Shown here in pieces: positions 29,828 through 39,596 of a DNA stretch of 64,000 nucleotides. The position numbers and the translations under genes were made by a program. Each line of letters starts with the position of its first letter. The stretch's first letter is position 1. Below the pieces are notes generated by a model, which was given only the letters and a program-made list of their open reading frames with translations, did no database searches and had not been told where the DNA came from. The DNA is from Cloacibacterium sp. TD35 (GTDB taxonomy: Bacteria > Bacteroidota > Bacteroidia > Flavobacteriales > Weeksellaceae). Location of the stretch: positions 2,486,001 to 2,550,000 of the forward strand of contig NZ_CP104850.1 in NCBI RefSeq assembly GCF_028864635.1, written 5' to 3'.

Positions 29828-30496
29828 CTAATTAAAGATGTATTTATATTTTGTGATAATATCTCCGACAATTGCTCTGTCTATGTTGATATAATTTCGA
29901 AGCTTGGGAATCTGATATAGATAAGGGATTTTCTTGGCATTCTCTAATCGCAAGATGATATAGAGAATATTTCCATTGATGTTTCTTACCCTTGTAAAGA
30001 CTTTTTCGATGAGCATTTCTCTATCACTGGCATCCATCAAGAAATCTTTGTTTTCATTCAGAATATCCTGCGATACTTCTTGTTTAAGCTTCATTGCTTG
30101 ATTTCCGATTTCGACATAGTATTTGGAAACCAAGATGGCATATTCAGGATGTTGGGCAGATAAATCCAGCATTCTGTTTGAGTTGGTCACAACCTTGCCT
30201 AGATACTGATAGAGATAGATGAGTTTTTTGCTTTGAGTAAGCGCTGAATTGACATTTTTGAGTTGCTGATAAATGTATTCTTGAACGGCAATTACTTGTG
30301 CAGTTTTGTTTTTAATATCGTCATACAACTGTTTTTGCTTTTCATAAGAATTTAAAAATGCTTGTTCGCTTCCCATTCTTACCGCATGATCTTTTGTCAT
30401 TTGTGCAAAAAGCTTGTCATTGAATACTATTTGTTGGCTTTTGATTAAAATTCCAAAAAATGTCAATAATCCAAAGGTTACTATTTTTTTGCTCAT
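29828..30496 (-). CDS. TraI-like exported protein, paralog 3
   Basis: This 222-residue protein has a signal peptide ending LIKSQQ (about 20). It shares LSAQHPEYAI with the 31267-31935 protein (LASQHPQYAI) and ends like both other members: YINIDRAIVGDIITKYKYIF. Proteins of this kind occupy the TraI/VirB5 position. It may be a pilus-tip or channel assembly factor. Confidence 0.6.
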   Translation of the reverse strand: MSKKIVTFGLLTFFGILIKSQQIVFNDKLFAQMTKDHAVRMGSEQAFLNSYEKQKQLYDDIKNKTAQVIAVQEYIYQQLKNVNSALTQSKKLIYLYQYLGKVVTNSNRMLDLSAQHPEYAILVSKYYVEIGNQAMKLKQEVSQDILNENKDFLMDASDREMLIEKVFTRVRNINGNILYIILRLENAKKIPYLYQIPKLRNYINIDRAIVGDIITKYKYIFN

Positions 30497-30572
30497 TACT
30501 TTATTATTTTCTTAGTAAGGTATTCACGAAATGTATTCATCGACTGAAAGGAGATAATCTTCGATTTCATTT

Positions 30573-31256
30573 CTAAAAAGATTTAATATTTTTCATAATG
30601 CTTTCTACCACTTGTTTATCTCTGTTGACATAATATTGGAAAGCCCTTTTGTTGCGTAATACTTTGGCTTTGATATCTCTGATTTTTAAGAGCATATGGG
30701 TAGAATTTCTGCTAAGTGTTTTGACTTCACCCAATGCGTAATCCAATAAAATTTTGCGTTCTGATTTTTCCATTTGATTAATAGCTCCATAAGAAATCAC
30801 TATTCCCATGATTAACCGTGTTACCATTTGCAAATCGTCCACAAACTGTACTTGGGATGGCAATACTGCAATAATGGAATAAGGAGCTGAATTGATTTCA
30901 TTGATAATGTCTGTCTGATTTTGAGTAATTTTATTAACTTCTCTACTCATTGCTATTCCCGTAGGAATTGCCTGAATGGCAAATGAAACAATCCTCAATC
31001 TGTCTTGAACTTTAGTGACTTTGTCTTTAAAGTTGTTCCATTGGGTTCTATTGGCGGTTTCTATGGTAGCATTGGCTGTTTGTTTTTGCCTCATTTCTTT
31101 TTGCCTTTCATTTTCTTTCATTGTCGCATTAATCTCAAGATTCATCATTGGAAAGGAAACATTTTCCTGCTGCCAAGCTGGTGTGGAACCACCTCCGGAA
31201 GAAGTTAACACAACATAAATCAATGGTATCAATAGGATTTGAGAAAATTTCTTCAT
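30573..31256 (-). CDS. TraI-like exported protein, paralog 2
   Basis: This 227-residue protein has a signal peptide and a helical body. Its C-terminal motif YVNRDKQVVESIMKNIKSF matches its two neighbours, while the middle part has diverged. A hydrophobic stretch lies near residues 130-160. It lies between the other two family members in the transfer operon. Confidence 0.55.
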   Translation of the reverse strand: MKKFSQILLIPLIYVVLTSSGGGSTPAWQQENVSFPMMNLEINATMKENERQKEMRQKQTANATIETANRTQWNNFKDKVTKVQDRLRIVSFAIQAIPTGIAMSREVNKITQNQTDIINEINSAPYSIIAVLPSQVQFVDDLQMVTRLIMGIVISYGAINQMEKSERKILLDYALGEVKTLSRNSTHMLLKIRDIKAKVLRNKRAFQYYVNRDKQVVESIMKNIKSF

Positions 31257-31266
31257 CGTAAGATTT

Positions 31267-31935
31267 TTAAAAATTTCTTTTATATCGGTTCATTATACTT
31301 TCCACAATGCCTTTATCAGTATTGATGTATCCTGCAAATGGATTAATGGAATTCCAAAATCCTAATCGGTTGGCTTTTTCTAATCGCAGTTTGATTGCCA
31401 AAAGCCACAATTTTAGATTTTTTACATTTTCTGAAATATTATGCAGGATTTTGTAACGGTCTCCTGCAGTAGCCAAATTGAGCTCTCCAGATGCCAGAAT
31501 ATCAGAAACATCGGTAACAATTTTTAGACTTTGCTCGTAGGTTTTCTGTGAAGCTTTAACTCCAAATATGGCATATTGCGGATGTTGTGATGCCAATTGT
31601 ACCACTTGTGAGGAATAGGTATAACATTTATTCAATTCAGAATAAATTCCTTTTACCTGAACTCCGTTTTGTAAGGTTCCTGAAACTTCTTTCAGCCCCT
31701 TCAGTATTTTGTTCTGAATATCATTGGCAGCTACCATCTGTGTTCCTACCCACTCTTGTGCATCTTTCAATTTGGAGGTTTCGTCAATGACTTCATTCTG
31801 TTTGGCTTTCAAATTTTCTGAATACAAAATCATAGCAGCCGTTACAGTCGGGTCGATGTAAGTGTTTTGGGAAAAGCTCATTATTCCCCAAAAAGAGAAA
31901 AGCAGCATTACTATTTTTAGACTAAACTTTTTCAT
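31267..31935 (-). CDS. traI: TraI-like exported protein, paralog 1
   Basis: This 222-residue protein has a signal peptide ending MSFSQNT (about 22), a helical body with LASQHPQYAI and the ending YINTDKGIVESIMNRYKRNF. It directly follows TraG, the place of traI in CTnDOT-type elements (traG-H/I-J). Its start overlaps the end of traG by 14 bases. It is closest to the 29828-30496 protein. Confidence 0.65.
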   Translation of the reverse strand: MKKFSLKIVMLLFSFWGIMSFSQNTYIDPTVTAAMILYSENLKAKQNEVIDETSKLKDAQEWVGTQMVAANDIQNKILKGLKEVSGTLQNGVQVKGIYSELNKCYTYSSQVVQLASQHPQYAIFGVKASQKTYEQSLKIVTDVSDILASGELNLATAGDRYKILHNISENVKNLKLWLLAIKLRLEKANRLGFWNSINPFAGYINTDKGIVESIMNRYKRNF

Positions 31936-34900
31936 ATAGCTCTTGTTTTTGTTTGATTAATTCTGAAAAACTGATGTTTTGATCTTCTAATTCTTGCAAA
32001 ATAATTTTGAACATATTTTTTCCTTTGTGTTTTGTTTTCATCAATCTGTAAAAAGAATTTATTTTATCATCCAAAGGATTTTGGTAGAGATTCACGAGCG
32101 AAACCAAATTTTCAAGGCTGTCCCCGAAATTTTTTAAATCATCAACAATCTTGCATAAGGCTTCATCATAGTTTCCGTATTTCTGCACGTAATATTCAAC
32201 TGTAGACTTTTCGGGTTTTTCGGTTGTGTAGGTTAAATATTGTTCTAATGATACTTCATTTCCATAGACTTCTCCTTTAGAACCTCTTTTCAGGTAAAAT
32301 TCTTTGAATCGGCTTCTTCCAAATTTGTTGTTCAAGTTGTTAATGGTGAAAATTTTATTCTGTTCCACCTTATTTAAAGAAAGTAAAGCAGCAATTCGGT
32401 CAAAATTGTCCTTAAACTTGGTCTGATCCAACAAAATGAACGTATCAGAATTGTTGATGATGGAGTCTTTTACTACAGCATTTCCAATAATATCATCGAG
32501 TTCCTGAGTTACCACGACAGCCTCTCCCCAAAATTTTCTAACCGTTTTGTAGAGATAGAGAATATATCCTCCCATCAGTTTACTTGCAATGGCTTTCCAC
32601 GCTTCTTCTATGATTAAAGCTTTCCTGCGGTCTTTTCTTAATCTCATTTTCTGAATGAAGGTATCCATAATAATGAGCGTTACAATCGGAAACAATTTGG
32701 GATTGTCCTTTACATTGTCAATTTCAAAAACAATGAATGGTTCATCAAATAGACTCTCGTCTGCTTTATTATTTAAGGTGGTTCCATATCTTCCGCCTTT
32801 GTAAAAGTCCTTCAGAACAAATAAGAAAGTACGCAGGTTGAATTCTTTTTCGTTGATTTTGTGCTTTTTATTGTTTAAGTAAACCGGTAGGAACCGGTCG
32901 CAATACTCATAGAATCCATTGAAAGAAAGTTCTTTCGTTTCCAGTTTTTCTTCGAGTTCCTTAATTTTTTTGATGATGGCTTTTCTAAAGGATTCGTTCC
33001 ATTCTTCTGCAGATTTAGGTTGTCTAATGATTTCATTGGATTTGATAAGAATGAGTTGTGTTTCGTTATAAATTTTTCGCTTTTCTTCGTCATTCAATGT
33101 TTCATACACTTCATAAACCTTGTAGAATTTTTCGCTGTCATAGTCAGGATTATTTAAATTTTTATCGGGGTGATACTCAATTGCCAACTTTCGGAAGGCT
33201 TCTTTAATCTCATCAGATTTGGCATCGAATGGAATACCTAAAATATCATAGTAGCTTCTTTGCTTATTGGTTTCATTCTCATATTCTGTAAATAGATCTT
33301 CTTCGTGAATGTTATATTTATTCAGATAAAGAATCAATTCTTCTGAACTTTTATTTTCATACCAGCATGTTCCCGAATTAAAATATTGATGATAATAAGA
33401 CATCAGTACGTTATCTAGTATAGACTTTTGTGCGGATGACATTACCGCATCGGGACCTTGCCAAATCAAGAAAATCAAATTGGTTAAAAATTCAATTTTC
33501 TCAATATTAAACTCTTCTTTGTTCATCAGAAATGGGTTCATAGTAATGGGTTTTTCTTCGGTGTATTGAATATATCTTCCTCCCTTATACTTGCAGGTTC
33601 CTGAATAGGAATCTCCTGTATCCACAATGACTACGTCATAATTATACGTGAGATATTGCTCGATAATATTATTCATCAGAAATGATTTTCCCGAACCTGA
33701 TGGACCTAAAACGAATTTGTTTCTGTTGTTGATTCTTCCTGTTTTCATAGGTAAATCTGAAGGATCTACTTTCAGTGGAACACCTTGTCTGTCCGTAAAT
33801 CGTAAATAAAAATTCGATTCTTCGTTCACGGGGTAACTTTCTTTAAAAAAAAAACACAAGGCCGCTTCGCTTGTCGTCATAAATAAATCATATTCCCTTA
33901 ATTCCGTTGCATTTCCTGGAATGGCTGCTCGAAAGAGTTCCAACTGGTTGTAAGCATTTTTGGAAACAATTATACCTTTGGTAAAGAGTTTATTTTCAAT
34001 CAGGGATTGTGTCCCCTCCATTTCTTCCAGCGTATTTGTTGAAAATAAAATCGAAAAATGTGCATTCACAACGAGTTGTCCATCAACAGCGATATTATGA
34101 AGTAGGGTTTGAATTTCTTCTGCAATGATGGCATTACTCGGAGAATTGTTGGCTGCTCCTTCGTGCTTTTTCTTTTTTTTATCGAGTTCTCTTTGCTGTG
34201 GTGCTTGTAGTGGAATGGTAATAATCTGATTATAAACAATCGTTTCATAGTCTTCCAATTCATTAATGAAGGTGAAATTATCGACGGCTGTTTCTGATGC
34301 AGCTCCGTTTCCTCCCAAAATAGAATAGGGTTCTATTTCTGAAGGCAAATCAATATTTTCTACATCGACATAAGAAATGTTTTTTACAAATCTTTTGCCT
34401 ATTTTCAGATATTCGTTGGTGCTTTTGATATTATCAAATGTTGGTACCTCTGAAAATTTCATCGACAAAACTCCAGAAATGTAATACTCAAAATCCTTCT
34501 CCAATAAAAATTGTGGTTCGCAATCGCTCTGTTTTAATAGCATAAAAACTTTCTGGCATTTATCTCGAAGTTCTTTGTAGCCTTTTTCCGAGTGGTTGTA
34601 CTGCTTGTTTTTCTTTTTCAGTTTGTCATCCACAATATCGGTAAACAGCAATACCGTTTCAATGGTTTTAAAAAGCCTTCCATCAAAATGCTCTGAATAT
34701 TTTTGTTGAAGAAACTGATGAGATGGTTCTGCTATATATTTCTTTTTTGAAAAAATATCGAGTTTCTGAACAATTCTTCCTTCTCCAATAATCGAAACAA
34801 CTTGATTTAAAATGGTATGAAAATGGAGATAATTATCAGGATCGGCGGAATATTGCTCGACCATATTTTTTATCTTAATTCCAATAATAGGGTTTCCATA

Positions 34901-34996
34901 CTGTCCGAAAAGAACATCAAAATCCCAATTGAAATCTTTCCCGTAATCGTATCCGATAAAAGGAATATCAAATGCTTGTTTCTTTTTTGTTGCCAT
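31922..34996 (-). CDS. traG: TraG VirB4-like conjugation ATPase with inserted J domain
   Basis: This 1024-residue protein starts MATKKKQAF at 34996. A longer frame upstream exists but overlaps traF, so this start is preferred. Residues 1-420 resemble the TraG N-terminal region, and the ATPase has Walker A GPSGSGKS (431-438) and Walker B ALIIEEAW (793-800). Between them, residues about 580-648 form a complete J domain, SYYDILGIPFDAKS...HPDK (HPD 609-611)...YKVYEVYETLNDEEKRKIY. J domains recruit DnaK-type chaperones. TraG powers channel assembly and substrate transfer. Its stop overlaps the next gene. Confidence 0.88.
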   Translation of the reverse strand: MATKKKQAFDIPFIGYDYGKDFNWDFDVLFGQYGNPIIGIKIKNMVEQYSADPDNYLHFHTILNQVVSIIGEGRIVQKLDIFSKKKYIAEPSHQFLQQKYSEHFDGRLFKTIETVLLFTDIVDDKLKKKNKQYNHSEKGYKELRDKCQKVFMLLKQSDCEPQFLLEKDFEYYISGVLSMKFSEVPTFDNIKSTNEYLKIGKRFVKNISYVDVENIDLPSEIEPYSILGGNGAASETAVDNFTFINELEDYETIVYNQIITIPLQAPQQRELDKKKKKHEGAANNSPSNAIIAEEIQTLLHNIAVDGQLVVNAHFSILFSTNTLEEMEGTQSLIENKLFTKGIIVSKNAYNQLELFRAAIPGNATELREYDLFMTTSEAALCFFFKESYPVNEESNFYLRFTDRQGVPLKVDPSDLPMKTGRINNRNKFVLGPSGSGKSFLMNNIIEQYLTYNYDVVIVDTGDSYSGTCKYKGGRYIQYTEEKPITMNPFLMNKEEFNIEKIEFLTNLIFLIWQGPDAVMSSAQKSILDNVLMSYYHQYFNSGTCWYENKSSEELILYLNKYNIHEEDLFTEYENETNKQRSYYDILGIPFDAKSDEIKEAFRKLAIEYHPDKNLNNPDYDSEKFYKVYEVYETLNDEEKRKIYNETQLILIKSNEIIRQPKSAEEWNESFRKAIIKKIKELEEKLETKELSFNGFYEYCDRFLPVYLNNKKHKINEKEFNLRTFLFVLKDFYKGGRYGTTLNNKADESLFDEPFIVFEIDNVKDNPKLFPIVTLIIMDTFIQKMRLRKDRRKALIIEEAWKAIASKLMGGYILYLYKTVRKFWGEAVVVTQELDDIIGNAVVKDSIINNSDTFILLDQTKFKDNFDRIAALLSLNKVEQNKIFTINNLNNKFGRSRFKEFYLKRGSKGEVYGNEVSLEQYLTYTTEKPEKSTVEYYVQKYGNYDEALCKIVDDLKNFGDSLENLVSLVNLYQNPLDDKINSFYRLMKTKHKGKNMFKIILQELEDQNISFSELIKQKQELYEKV

Positions 34997-35282
34997 GTTG
35001 CAAAAGTCTTTTGTTGTTAAATCTTTTTGGAAAAATGAATATTTGATTGAAATTTTTGGTTTTGTCGTACAAACCGTACTTGTCCTGCCTTTTGAAGATG
35101 AAATAAACACCTCCTGCAGTAACTACCAATCCTAATAATGAACCGAGTAAACCGAATTTGGAGAGAATCAATGCGGCTATAACTCCGCCTCCGATGACAC
35201 CAACTGCATAAAAGATGTATTTCCCTTTGAGTCCGAAAAATACAAGGGGTTTTTTAAGCCCCTTGTAAAGGTAAAATCCCAT
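34968..35282 (-). CDS. traF: conjugative transposon protein TraF
   Basis: The start is taken as ATG at 35282 (MGFYLYKGLKKPLVFFGLKG), one base after the traE stop. A start further upstream would overlap traE. The 104-residue product has two membrane helices (about 20-58) and matches TraF (DUF4133), the VirB3-like partner of the TraG ATPase. Its end overlaps the traG start by 29 bases. Confidence 0.8.
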   Translation of the reverse strand: MGFYLYKGLKKPLVFFGLKGKYIFYAVGVIGGGVIAALILSKFGLLGSLLGLVVTAGGVYFIFKRQDKYGLYDKTKNFNQIFIFPKRFNNKRLLQHGNKKETSI

Positions 35283-35283
35283 T

Positions 35284-35577
35284 TTAGGCAAAAAATGCGG
35301 TGACGAATTCTGGAACGACAATGAGGAAAATCATTGCTCCTCCATAACCGAGAATTTCTTTGTTGACATCTTGGTCTCCATTCGTCCATTTATTATACAC
35401 TCGAAGACCGCCAATGAAACCAACTAGTCCGCCCACGGCTTTTAAAATCAGCTTGATGGGATCCCAATAATCTTTGATGTCACTTGCTGCGTTGGAAATG
35501 GCAGTGGCACCTCCTTGTGCAAAGGCTGGAGAAATGGCTAAAAGAAGGATGAAAGCAGTAAATACTTTTTTCATCAT
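35284..35577 (-). CDS. traE: conjugative transposon protein TraE (VirB2-like)
   Basis: This protein of about 97 residues has a signal peptide ending PAFAQGG and two hydrophobic helices (GGLVGFIGGLRVYNKW and the C-terminal segment). It matches TraE (DUF4134), the pilin-like VirB2-type subunit. Adjacent ATG codons at 35577 and 35574 are both possible; a start at 35604 would add residues before the signal peptide and is less likely. Confidence 0.8.
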   Translation of the reverse strand: MMKKVFTAFILLLAISPAFAQGGATAISNAASDIKDYWDPIKLILKAVGGLVGFIGGLRVYNKWTNGDQDVNKEILGYGGAMIFLIVVPEFVTAFFA

Positions 35578-35725
35578 TTGGTGTTTTTTAAATTTTTGAT
35601 TCATAATACATAAGGTTTTAAAAAGGTTAATATTGAATTTGAGGGGTTAAGATTAGAGCATAGGATACCCTGCAACGGTTTTTTAATACGTTGTTTTTGA
35701 GCGCTTTAAATATTTTTATTGTAAC

Positions 35726-36262
35726 TTACATAATGGAATGATATATCTTATATCCGTCATTATGGGAAATCATCTGCACGCTGGTTTCTGCCAGATTGAG
35801 CAATTGATGCCACTTATTTCTGTTTGATTTTTGAATGGATAAACCTTGTTCTTCTTGAATATGGTTTTGATGATTTTCGTTATTTTTTGACTGAATAGCT
35901 TCTATATTTTCAGTTGTATTTTTTATTGGTTCTTCCAACTGGTCAAAACCATCCAAGTCTTGTTCGGATTCAAATCTTCTTCTTAATTCTTCCAAATCGG
36001 GGTTTTCTTCAAAGGTGTTTTGAGCTTGAGCTGTCGGAATTTCACTTTTCAAGAAAGATTTTGGAGTGCGAATATTTTCTACATCTTCAATTCCGACTGA
36101 ACTTGGAGGAAGGTTCTCTGACTGCGCAAAATCAGCAAGTGAAAATTCTTCTGTAGCATCGGTAGGTATGGTTTTCTCTTTTTTTAAAAAAAGGTCGTAA
36201 ACTATGTTTCCAGCATAGTACAGGAAATAGGCTCCTAGAAGGATAAGTGAATATTTTAACAT
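35726..36262 (-). CDS. membrane-anchored protein between traA and traE
   Basis: This 178-residue protein has one N-terminal membrane helix (about 4-24) followed by an acidic, Glu/Gln/Asn-rich region with low complexity. It sits where CTnDOT-like elements encode small TraB-TraD proteins. I do not recognise a family. It follows traA by 12 bases and precedes a 150-base gap before traE. Confidence 0.55.
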   Translation of the reverse strand: MLKYSLILLGAYFLYYAGNIVYDLFLKKEKTIPTDATEEFSLADFAQSENLPPSSVGIEDVENIRTPKSFLKSEIPTAQAQNTFEENPDLEELRRRFESEQDLDGFDQLEEPIKNTTENIEAIQSKNNENHQNHIQEEQGLSIQKSNRNKWHQLLNLAETSVQMISHNDGYKIYHSIM

Positions 36263-36274
36263 TTGTGTTTTTAT

Positions 36275-36925
36275 TTAAAGGGTTATTTTTAAAATGCTGT
36301 TTATTTGGTCAATAATTTCATTAAAAGGCTTTTTTACGGCATATTTTTGTTCGTAGGTCAGCTTTCTGGTATCTATGGTTTGAAGGCAGTTTCTTTTGAG
36401 TACAGGATTTTCAATGAGTGTTCCATATTTTGAAATTTCTTCATCCATTTCCTTTTGGTTAGGGTATTTGTAGCCTTTGTCGTATTTGGATCTGATAAAT
36501 ATTCGTTCTGCTTCACTTTCCAGTAAGCCTAACAGATTTTTAAATACCAAAGTTGATTTTACCGATACATCAGAATATTCAAAAGGAATGATGATAAAAT
36601 CGCTGTAAATGAGTAAATCAGTATATTTTTGGTCGAGTGTTCCTGCCAAATCAAAAAGGTTGATCTCTTCACTTTCCTTCATATTAATGAGGGTTTCAAA
36701 ATCGGAAAAAGGTTGCTCTTCGTCTTCGCCAATGGTTTCTACTTCATAAAATTTTGGAAGGTCTGACTGTTCGTCTTCTTTCCATTTGTAGTAGAAGGAT
36801 TTTTGAAAATCGAAATCATATACCTTTATTTTCCTTTCTGATAAAGCAGAAATGTAATTAGCAAAGGCAATGGCAAGTGTCGTTTTTCCTGTTCCTCCTT
36901 TTTGCGTGGCAAATGTGATAATCAT
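36275..36925 (-). CDS. traA: TraA, ParA-type ATPase
   Basis: The start is taken as ATG at 36925 (MIITFATQKGGTGKTTLAIA), which overlaps the mobB stop (ATGA). The longer frame upstream lies inside mobB. The 216-residue protein has the deviant Walker A KGGTGKTT (9-16) of ParA/Soj ATPases, and NLFDLAG carries the second acidic motif. TraA proteins of Bacteroidota elements are thought to position or partition the transferring DNA. Confidence 0.85.
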   Translation of the reverse strand: MIITFATQKGGTGKTTLAIAFANYISALSERKIKVYDFDFQKSFYYKWKEDEQSDLPKFYEVETIGEDEEQPFSDFETLINMKESEEINLFDLAGTLDQKYTDLLIYSDFIIIPFEYSDVSVKSTLVFKNLLGLLESEAERIFIRSKYDKGYKYPNQKEMDEEISKYGTLIENPVLKRNCLQTIDTRKLTYEQKYAVKKPFNEIIDQINSILKITL

Positions 36926-38427
36926 AATTTCTTTCTTTTTTTTCTTTTTTTGAGTTCTTCTTCCGCAGGGTCTTTTGATGTTCCTGAATGTTTTGTCCAT
37001 TCAAAAAACATTTCATTTACTGCTTTTGATAATTCTTTTGCTTCATTACTTTCAGTCTGGTTTATTGTTTTAGCTTCATTGGTTTGATTTGGATTTAAAA
37101 ATTTTTGATATTCCTTTTCTCCAATTAATGATTGAAGTTCTCCTACATAATGCTGTTTTGCGTTAACTGCATAATAGATTCCTTCTTCTGATTTTATAAT
37201 TTTAACGTTATTATTGCTTTGTGTTTTGAGATAGTTTCTTACCTCATTTTTTATCGAATTGAATACTTCCTTGCTCTTTCTTTTCTTGTTCTCGAATAGC
37301 ATAAAACCCTTGGGAACATTTTCCGGATTCTCCTGCTTCAGATATTCTATCAACACTTGTTTAGAAATTTCATCTGATAAATTGTAATCTTTTAAGCTTT
37401 CAAATAGTTTCTTATCCATTACTTCGGAAGTGAATTCAAACAAATCATTCATTTTCAGAATATCACTTCCTTTGTAAATCGTTTCGGTTTTATGGTCAAT
37501 TAAAGTGTAACCAAAAGGGCGGAGTCCGCCTTCCGATTTTTCTTTGCTTTGAGATTTTTCATCGACTTGATGAAAAACTACATCAATTCCAAACACTTCT
37601 CTGAGCTTTTTCTGAAGCTCGCTTTCAAATTCAATTTTAGGCTTCCAATTTTCTTTTTGTTTTTCTTCAGGAAGCATTTTTTCTAAATGTCTCCGGTCTT
37701 CCACTTTGAAAACCTTGTTAGAATATACCTCTTTATATTTATTCAAAATCGCCTTGATTTGCTTTGTTCTATTGTCATTTTTAACATTGCTGAAAACGAG
37801 CTGATTTCCATTTATTGTTTTCTCTCGAACTCCATTTTTTAGAATATCCAAAGCATTTTTATCATTTTTGTTCTTTGCCAACTTGAATCCGTTTCTTTCC
37901 ATTAAGATTTCCAGTTGCTTCAACGAACTTATATTGTAGCTCAAAAGTTTGCTAATAATCTCTTCGTTGTTTTTGCCATAAATCCTTTCCTTTACATCGG
38001 TCAGCGCTTTTTGGGCTTTGAGTTTTTCATAGCTGTCGTTGAGCTTTTTCCCAGTCGATTTATCAACTCTTGTGGAAATGATGTGCACGTGGTTATTTTC
38101 GGTATCATTATGAAAAATCACGATGAACGGTTGGTTTCCGTAACCCATTTCCTGCATAAAATCTTCCGCAACTTTTGTTAATTCCTCTTTGCTGTGCTGT
38201 TGAAATTTTGTTGAAATTACCGCGTGGAATTGTGGCTTTTTTACTTTTTCATTTTTTGAAATGGATTTGAGATAATTTCTTACTTCTTCCTGACTGCTGC
38301 TTTCATTAATGAAGGAAGGAAAATTTTTCATCAGCATTAATTCACCAGCCCCTTTCTCTACTTTTTTATCATTATACTGTACACCATGAAAATTGGAACT
38401 TGCCGATCCTAAAATCTTAACTATCAT
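36922..38427 (-). CDS. mobB: MobB relaxase
   Basis: This 501-residue protein has the relaxase three-His motif FHNDTENNHVHIIST (H106, H113, H115) and an early MIVKILGSASSNF. It nicks the transfer origin and stays bound to the transferred strand. Tyr residues near the N-terminus (for example Y18) are candidates for the nucleophile. The start overlaps the end of mobA, and the stop overlaps traA, forming a coupled operon. Confidence 0.88.
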   Translation of the reverse strand: MIVKILGSASSNFHGVQYNDKKVEKGAGELMLMKNFPSFINESSSQEEVRNYLKSISKNEKVKKPQFHAVISTKFQQHSKEELTKVAEDFMQEMGYGNQPFIVIFHNDTENNHVHIISTRVDKSTGKKLNDSYEKLKAQKALTDVKERIYGKNNEEIISKLLSYNISSLKQLEILMERNGFKLAKNKNDKNALDILKNGVREKTINGNQLVFSNVKNDNRTKQIKAILNKYKEVYSNKVFKVEDRRHLEKMLPEEKQKENWKPKIEFESELQKKLREVFGIDVVFHQVDEKSQSKEKSEGGLRPFGYTLIDHKTETIYKGSDILKMNDLFEFTSEVMDKKLFESLKDYNLSDEISKQVLIEYLKQENPENVPKGFMLFENKKRKSKEVFNSIKNEVRNYLKTQSNNNVKIIKSEEGIYYAVNAKQHYVGELQSLIGEKEYQKFLNPNQTNEAKTINQTESNEAKELSKAVNEMFFEWTKHSGTSKDPAEEELKKRKKRKKL

Positions 38428-38773
38428 CAGCTATTAAGGAGTAGATTTTGAGAAAAATTTCGTTTTGCTTTTCTTTCAGTTCAGTAATGGTTTTCAGTTG
38501 GCTTTGGAAATAATTTAATTCCTTACTGCTGATAAATTTTTGAGCGTTTGCAATTCTGGCAATCTGATTGATGTTGGTCTCAATTTTTATGAAGATGTTA
38601 TCTTGTTTTTCAATGAACGTCAATATCTTTTTTCTCTCATCTTCTAAAATTCTATTTTCAACTGATGCGATGATTAAGTTGGTTAGAGTGATGTTTTTTT
38701 CTTTGCAAATTTTTTTCCAGTGTTGTTTTCTTGTTTTGGATATCCTAATTTTTATATAGTCTCTTTTTTCCAT
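38417..38773 (-). CDS. mobA: MobA-like relaxosome accessory protein
   Basis: This 118-residue basic protein has a ribbon-helix-helix start (IKIRISKTRKQHWKKICKEK) and a helical C-terminus, typical of MobA/MobC-family accessory factors. It binds the transfer origin and helps the relaxase. It overlaps the relaxase gene by 11 bases. Confidence 0.78.
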   Translation of the reverse strand: MEKRDYIKIRISKTRKQHWKKICKEKNITLTNLIIASVENRILEDERKKILTFIEKQDNIFIKIETNINQIARIANAQKFISSKELNYFQSQLKTITELKEKQNEIFLKIYSLIADDS

Positions 38774-38801
38774 TTTTTATCAAACTCCTTGTAGCTATTT
38801 T

Positions 38802-39596
38802 CTATGGCAAATAAGGTTTCCTCCAGTTGGAGTATCCTTGAACTTCTCCGTAAGTATAATAGGAAGTGGACATTGCATTTAAAGAAGTCTGCGGAATTTG
38901 TATGGCATAATTTTCGAGTAAGGCAGGAAAATACTGCGTAGAATTTTCGGAATGTAGCAGAGCAATCTGATTCGGAATATAGCCTATATCGCTGTATATA
39001 TTAGCAATGCTAATAAAAGCATCTCCAGTGATAGGGGCAGAATCTGAGGATCTGTAGATTTGAAAATGAACATTGACAATACCTTGAATTTTTCTGAATG
39101 TTATAGCTCCCTTTAATCCTCCGAAATTTTTGGTTCCGATGGTATAGGATTTTGAGGCGGTCAGATATGTATTAGTATTTCCCCAATAGTTCACTGGTGC
39201 AGACCATACCGAAGTTGCTGTTAGTCCAGCTGTACTGTTTGGATCTAACGTTAATACAATATAGTATTCAATAGGAGCTATCTCTTTTGAAAAAGACTGC
39301 CATAAGGTTCCGTCAAAATAATAAGGGGCTGCTTCGGTAATGTTTTTAATCTGACCTGTCAAATTTGAAGGAGGAGATGTTGCATAAACCACTGCTCCTT
39401 GCTTAGCAGATGAATACGCTTTGGCTGCTAATTGATTTCCTGTAATACGTGGTGGAATAATTCCATCATAATGACTAATATCGTTTGGCTTTCCTACAAC
39501 TTCTAAAGTAGTCTCTGGAGTTTGGGTGTTAATCCCAACTTGTCCGTAAATTAAAGTTGTAGATAATACGAATAAAAGATAGCTCGATTTTTTCAT
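38802..39596 (-). CDS. exported VGINT-type adhesin-like protein
   Basis: The start is taken as ATG at 39596 (MKKSSYLLFVLSTTLIYGQ); a start 27 bases upstream is possible. The signal peptide is followed by VGINTQTPETTLEV, an opening found in many flavobacterial surface proteins, then a segment that is mostly beta strands. The C-terminus shows no clear sorting signal. It lies 28 bases upstream of mobA, so it may be in the mob operon or end just before it. The function is unknown; a surface adhesin or host-contact protein is one guess. Confidence 0.65.
   Translation of the reverse strand: MKKSSYLLFVLSTTLIYGQVGINTQTPETTLEVVGKPNDISHYDGIIPPRITGNQLAAKAYSSAKQGAVVYATSPPSNLTGQIKNITEAAPYYFDGTLWQSFSKEIAPIEYYIVLTLDPNSTAGLTATSVWSAPVNYWGNTNTYLTASKSYTIGTKNFGGLKGAITFRKIQGIVNVHFQIYRSSDSAPITGDAFISIANIYSDIGYIPNQIALLHSENSTQYFPALLENYAIQIPQTSLNAMSTSYYTYGEVQGYSNWRKPYLP

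Noticed and set aside
34997..35110. Upstream extension of traG starting at 35110
   Set aside because: It runs through the traF coding sequence. The start at 34996 gives the usual family N-terminus and leaves traF intact.
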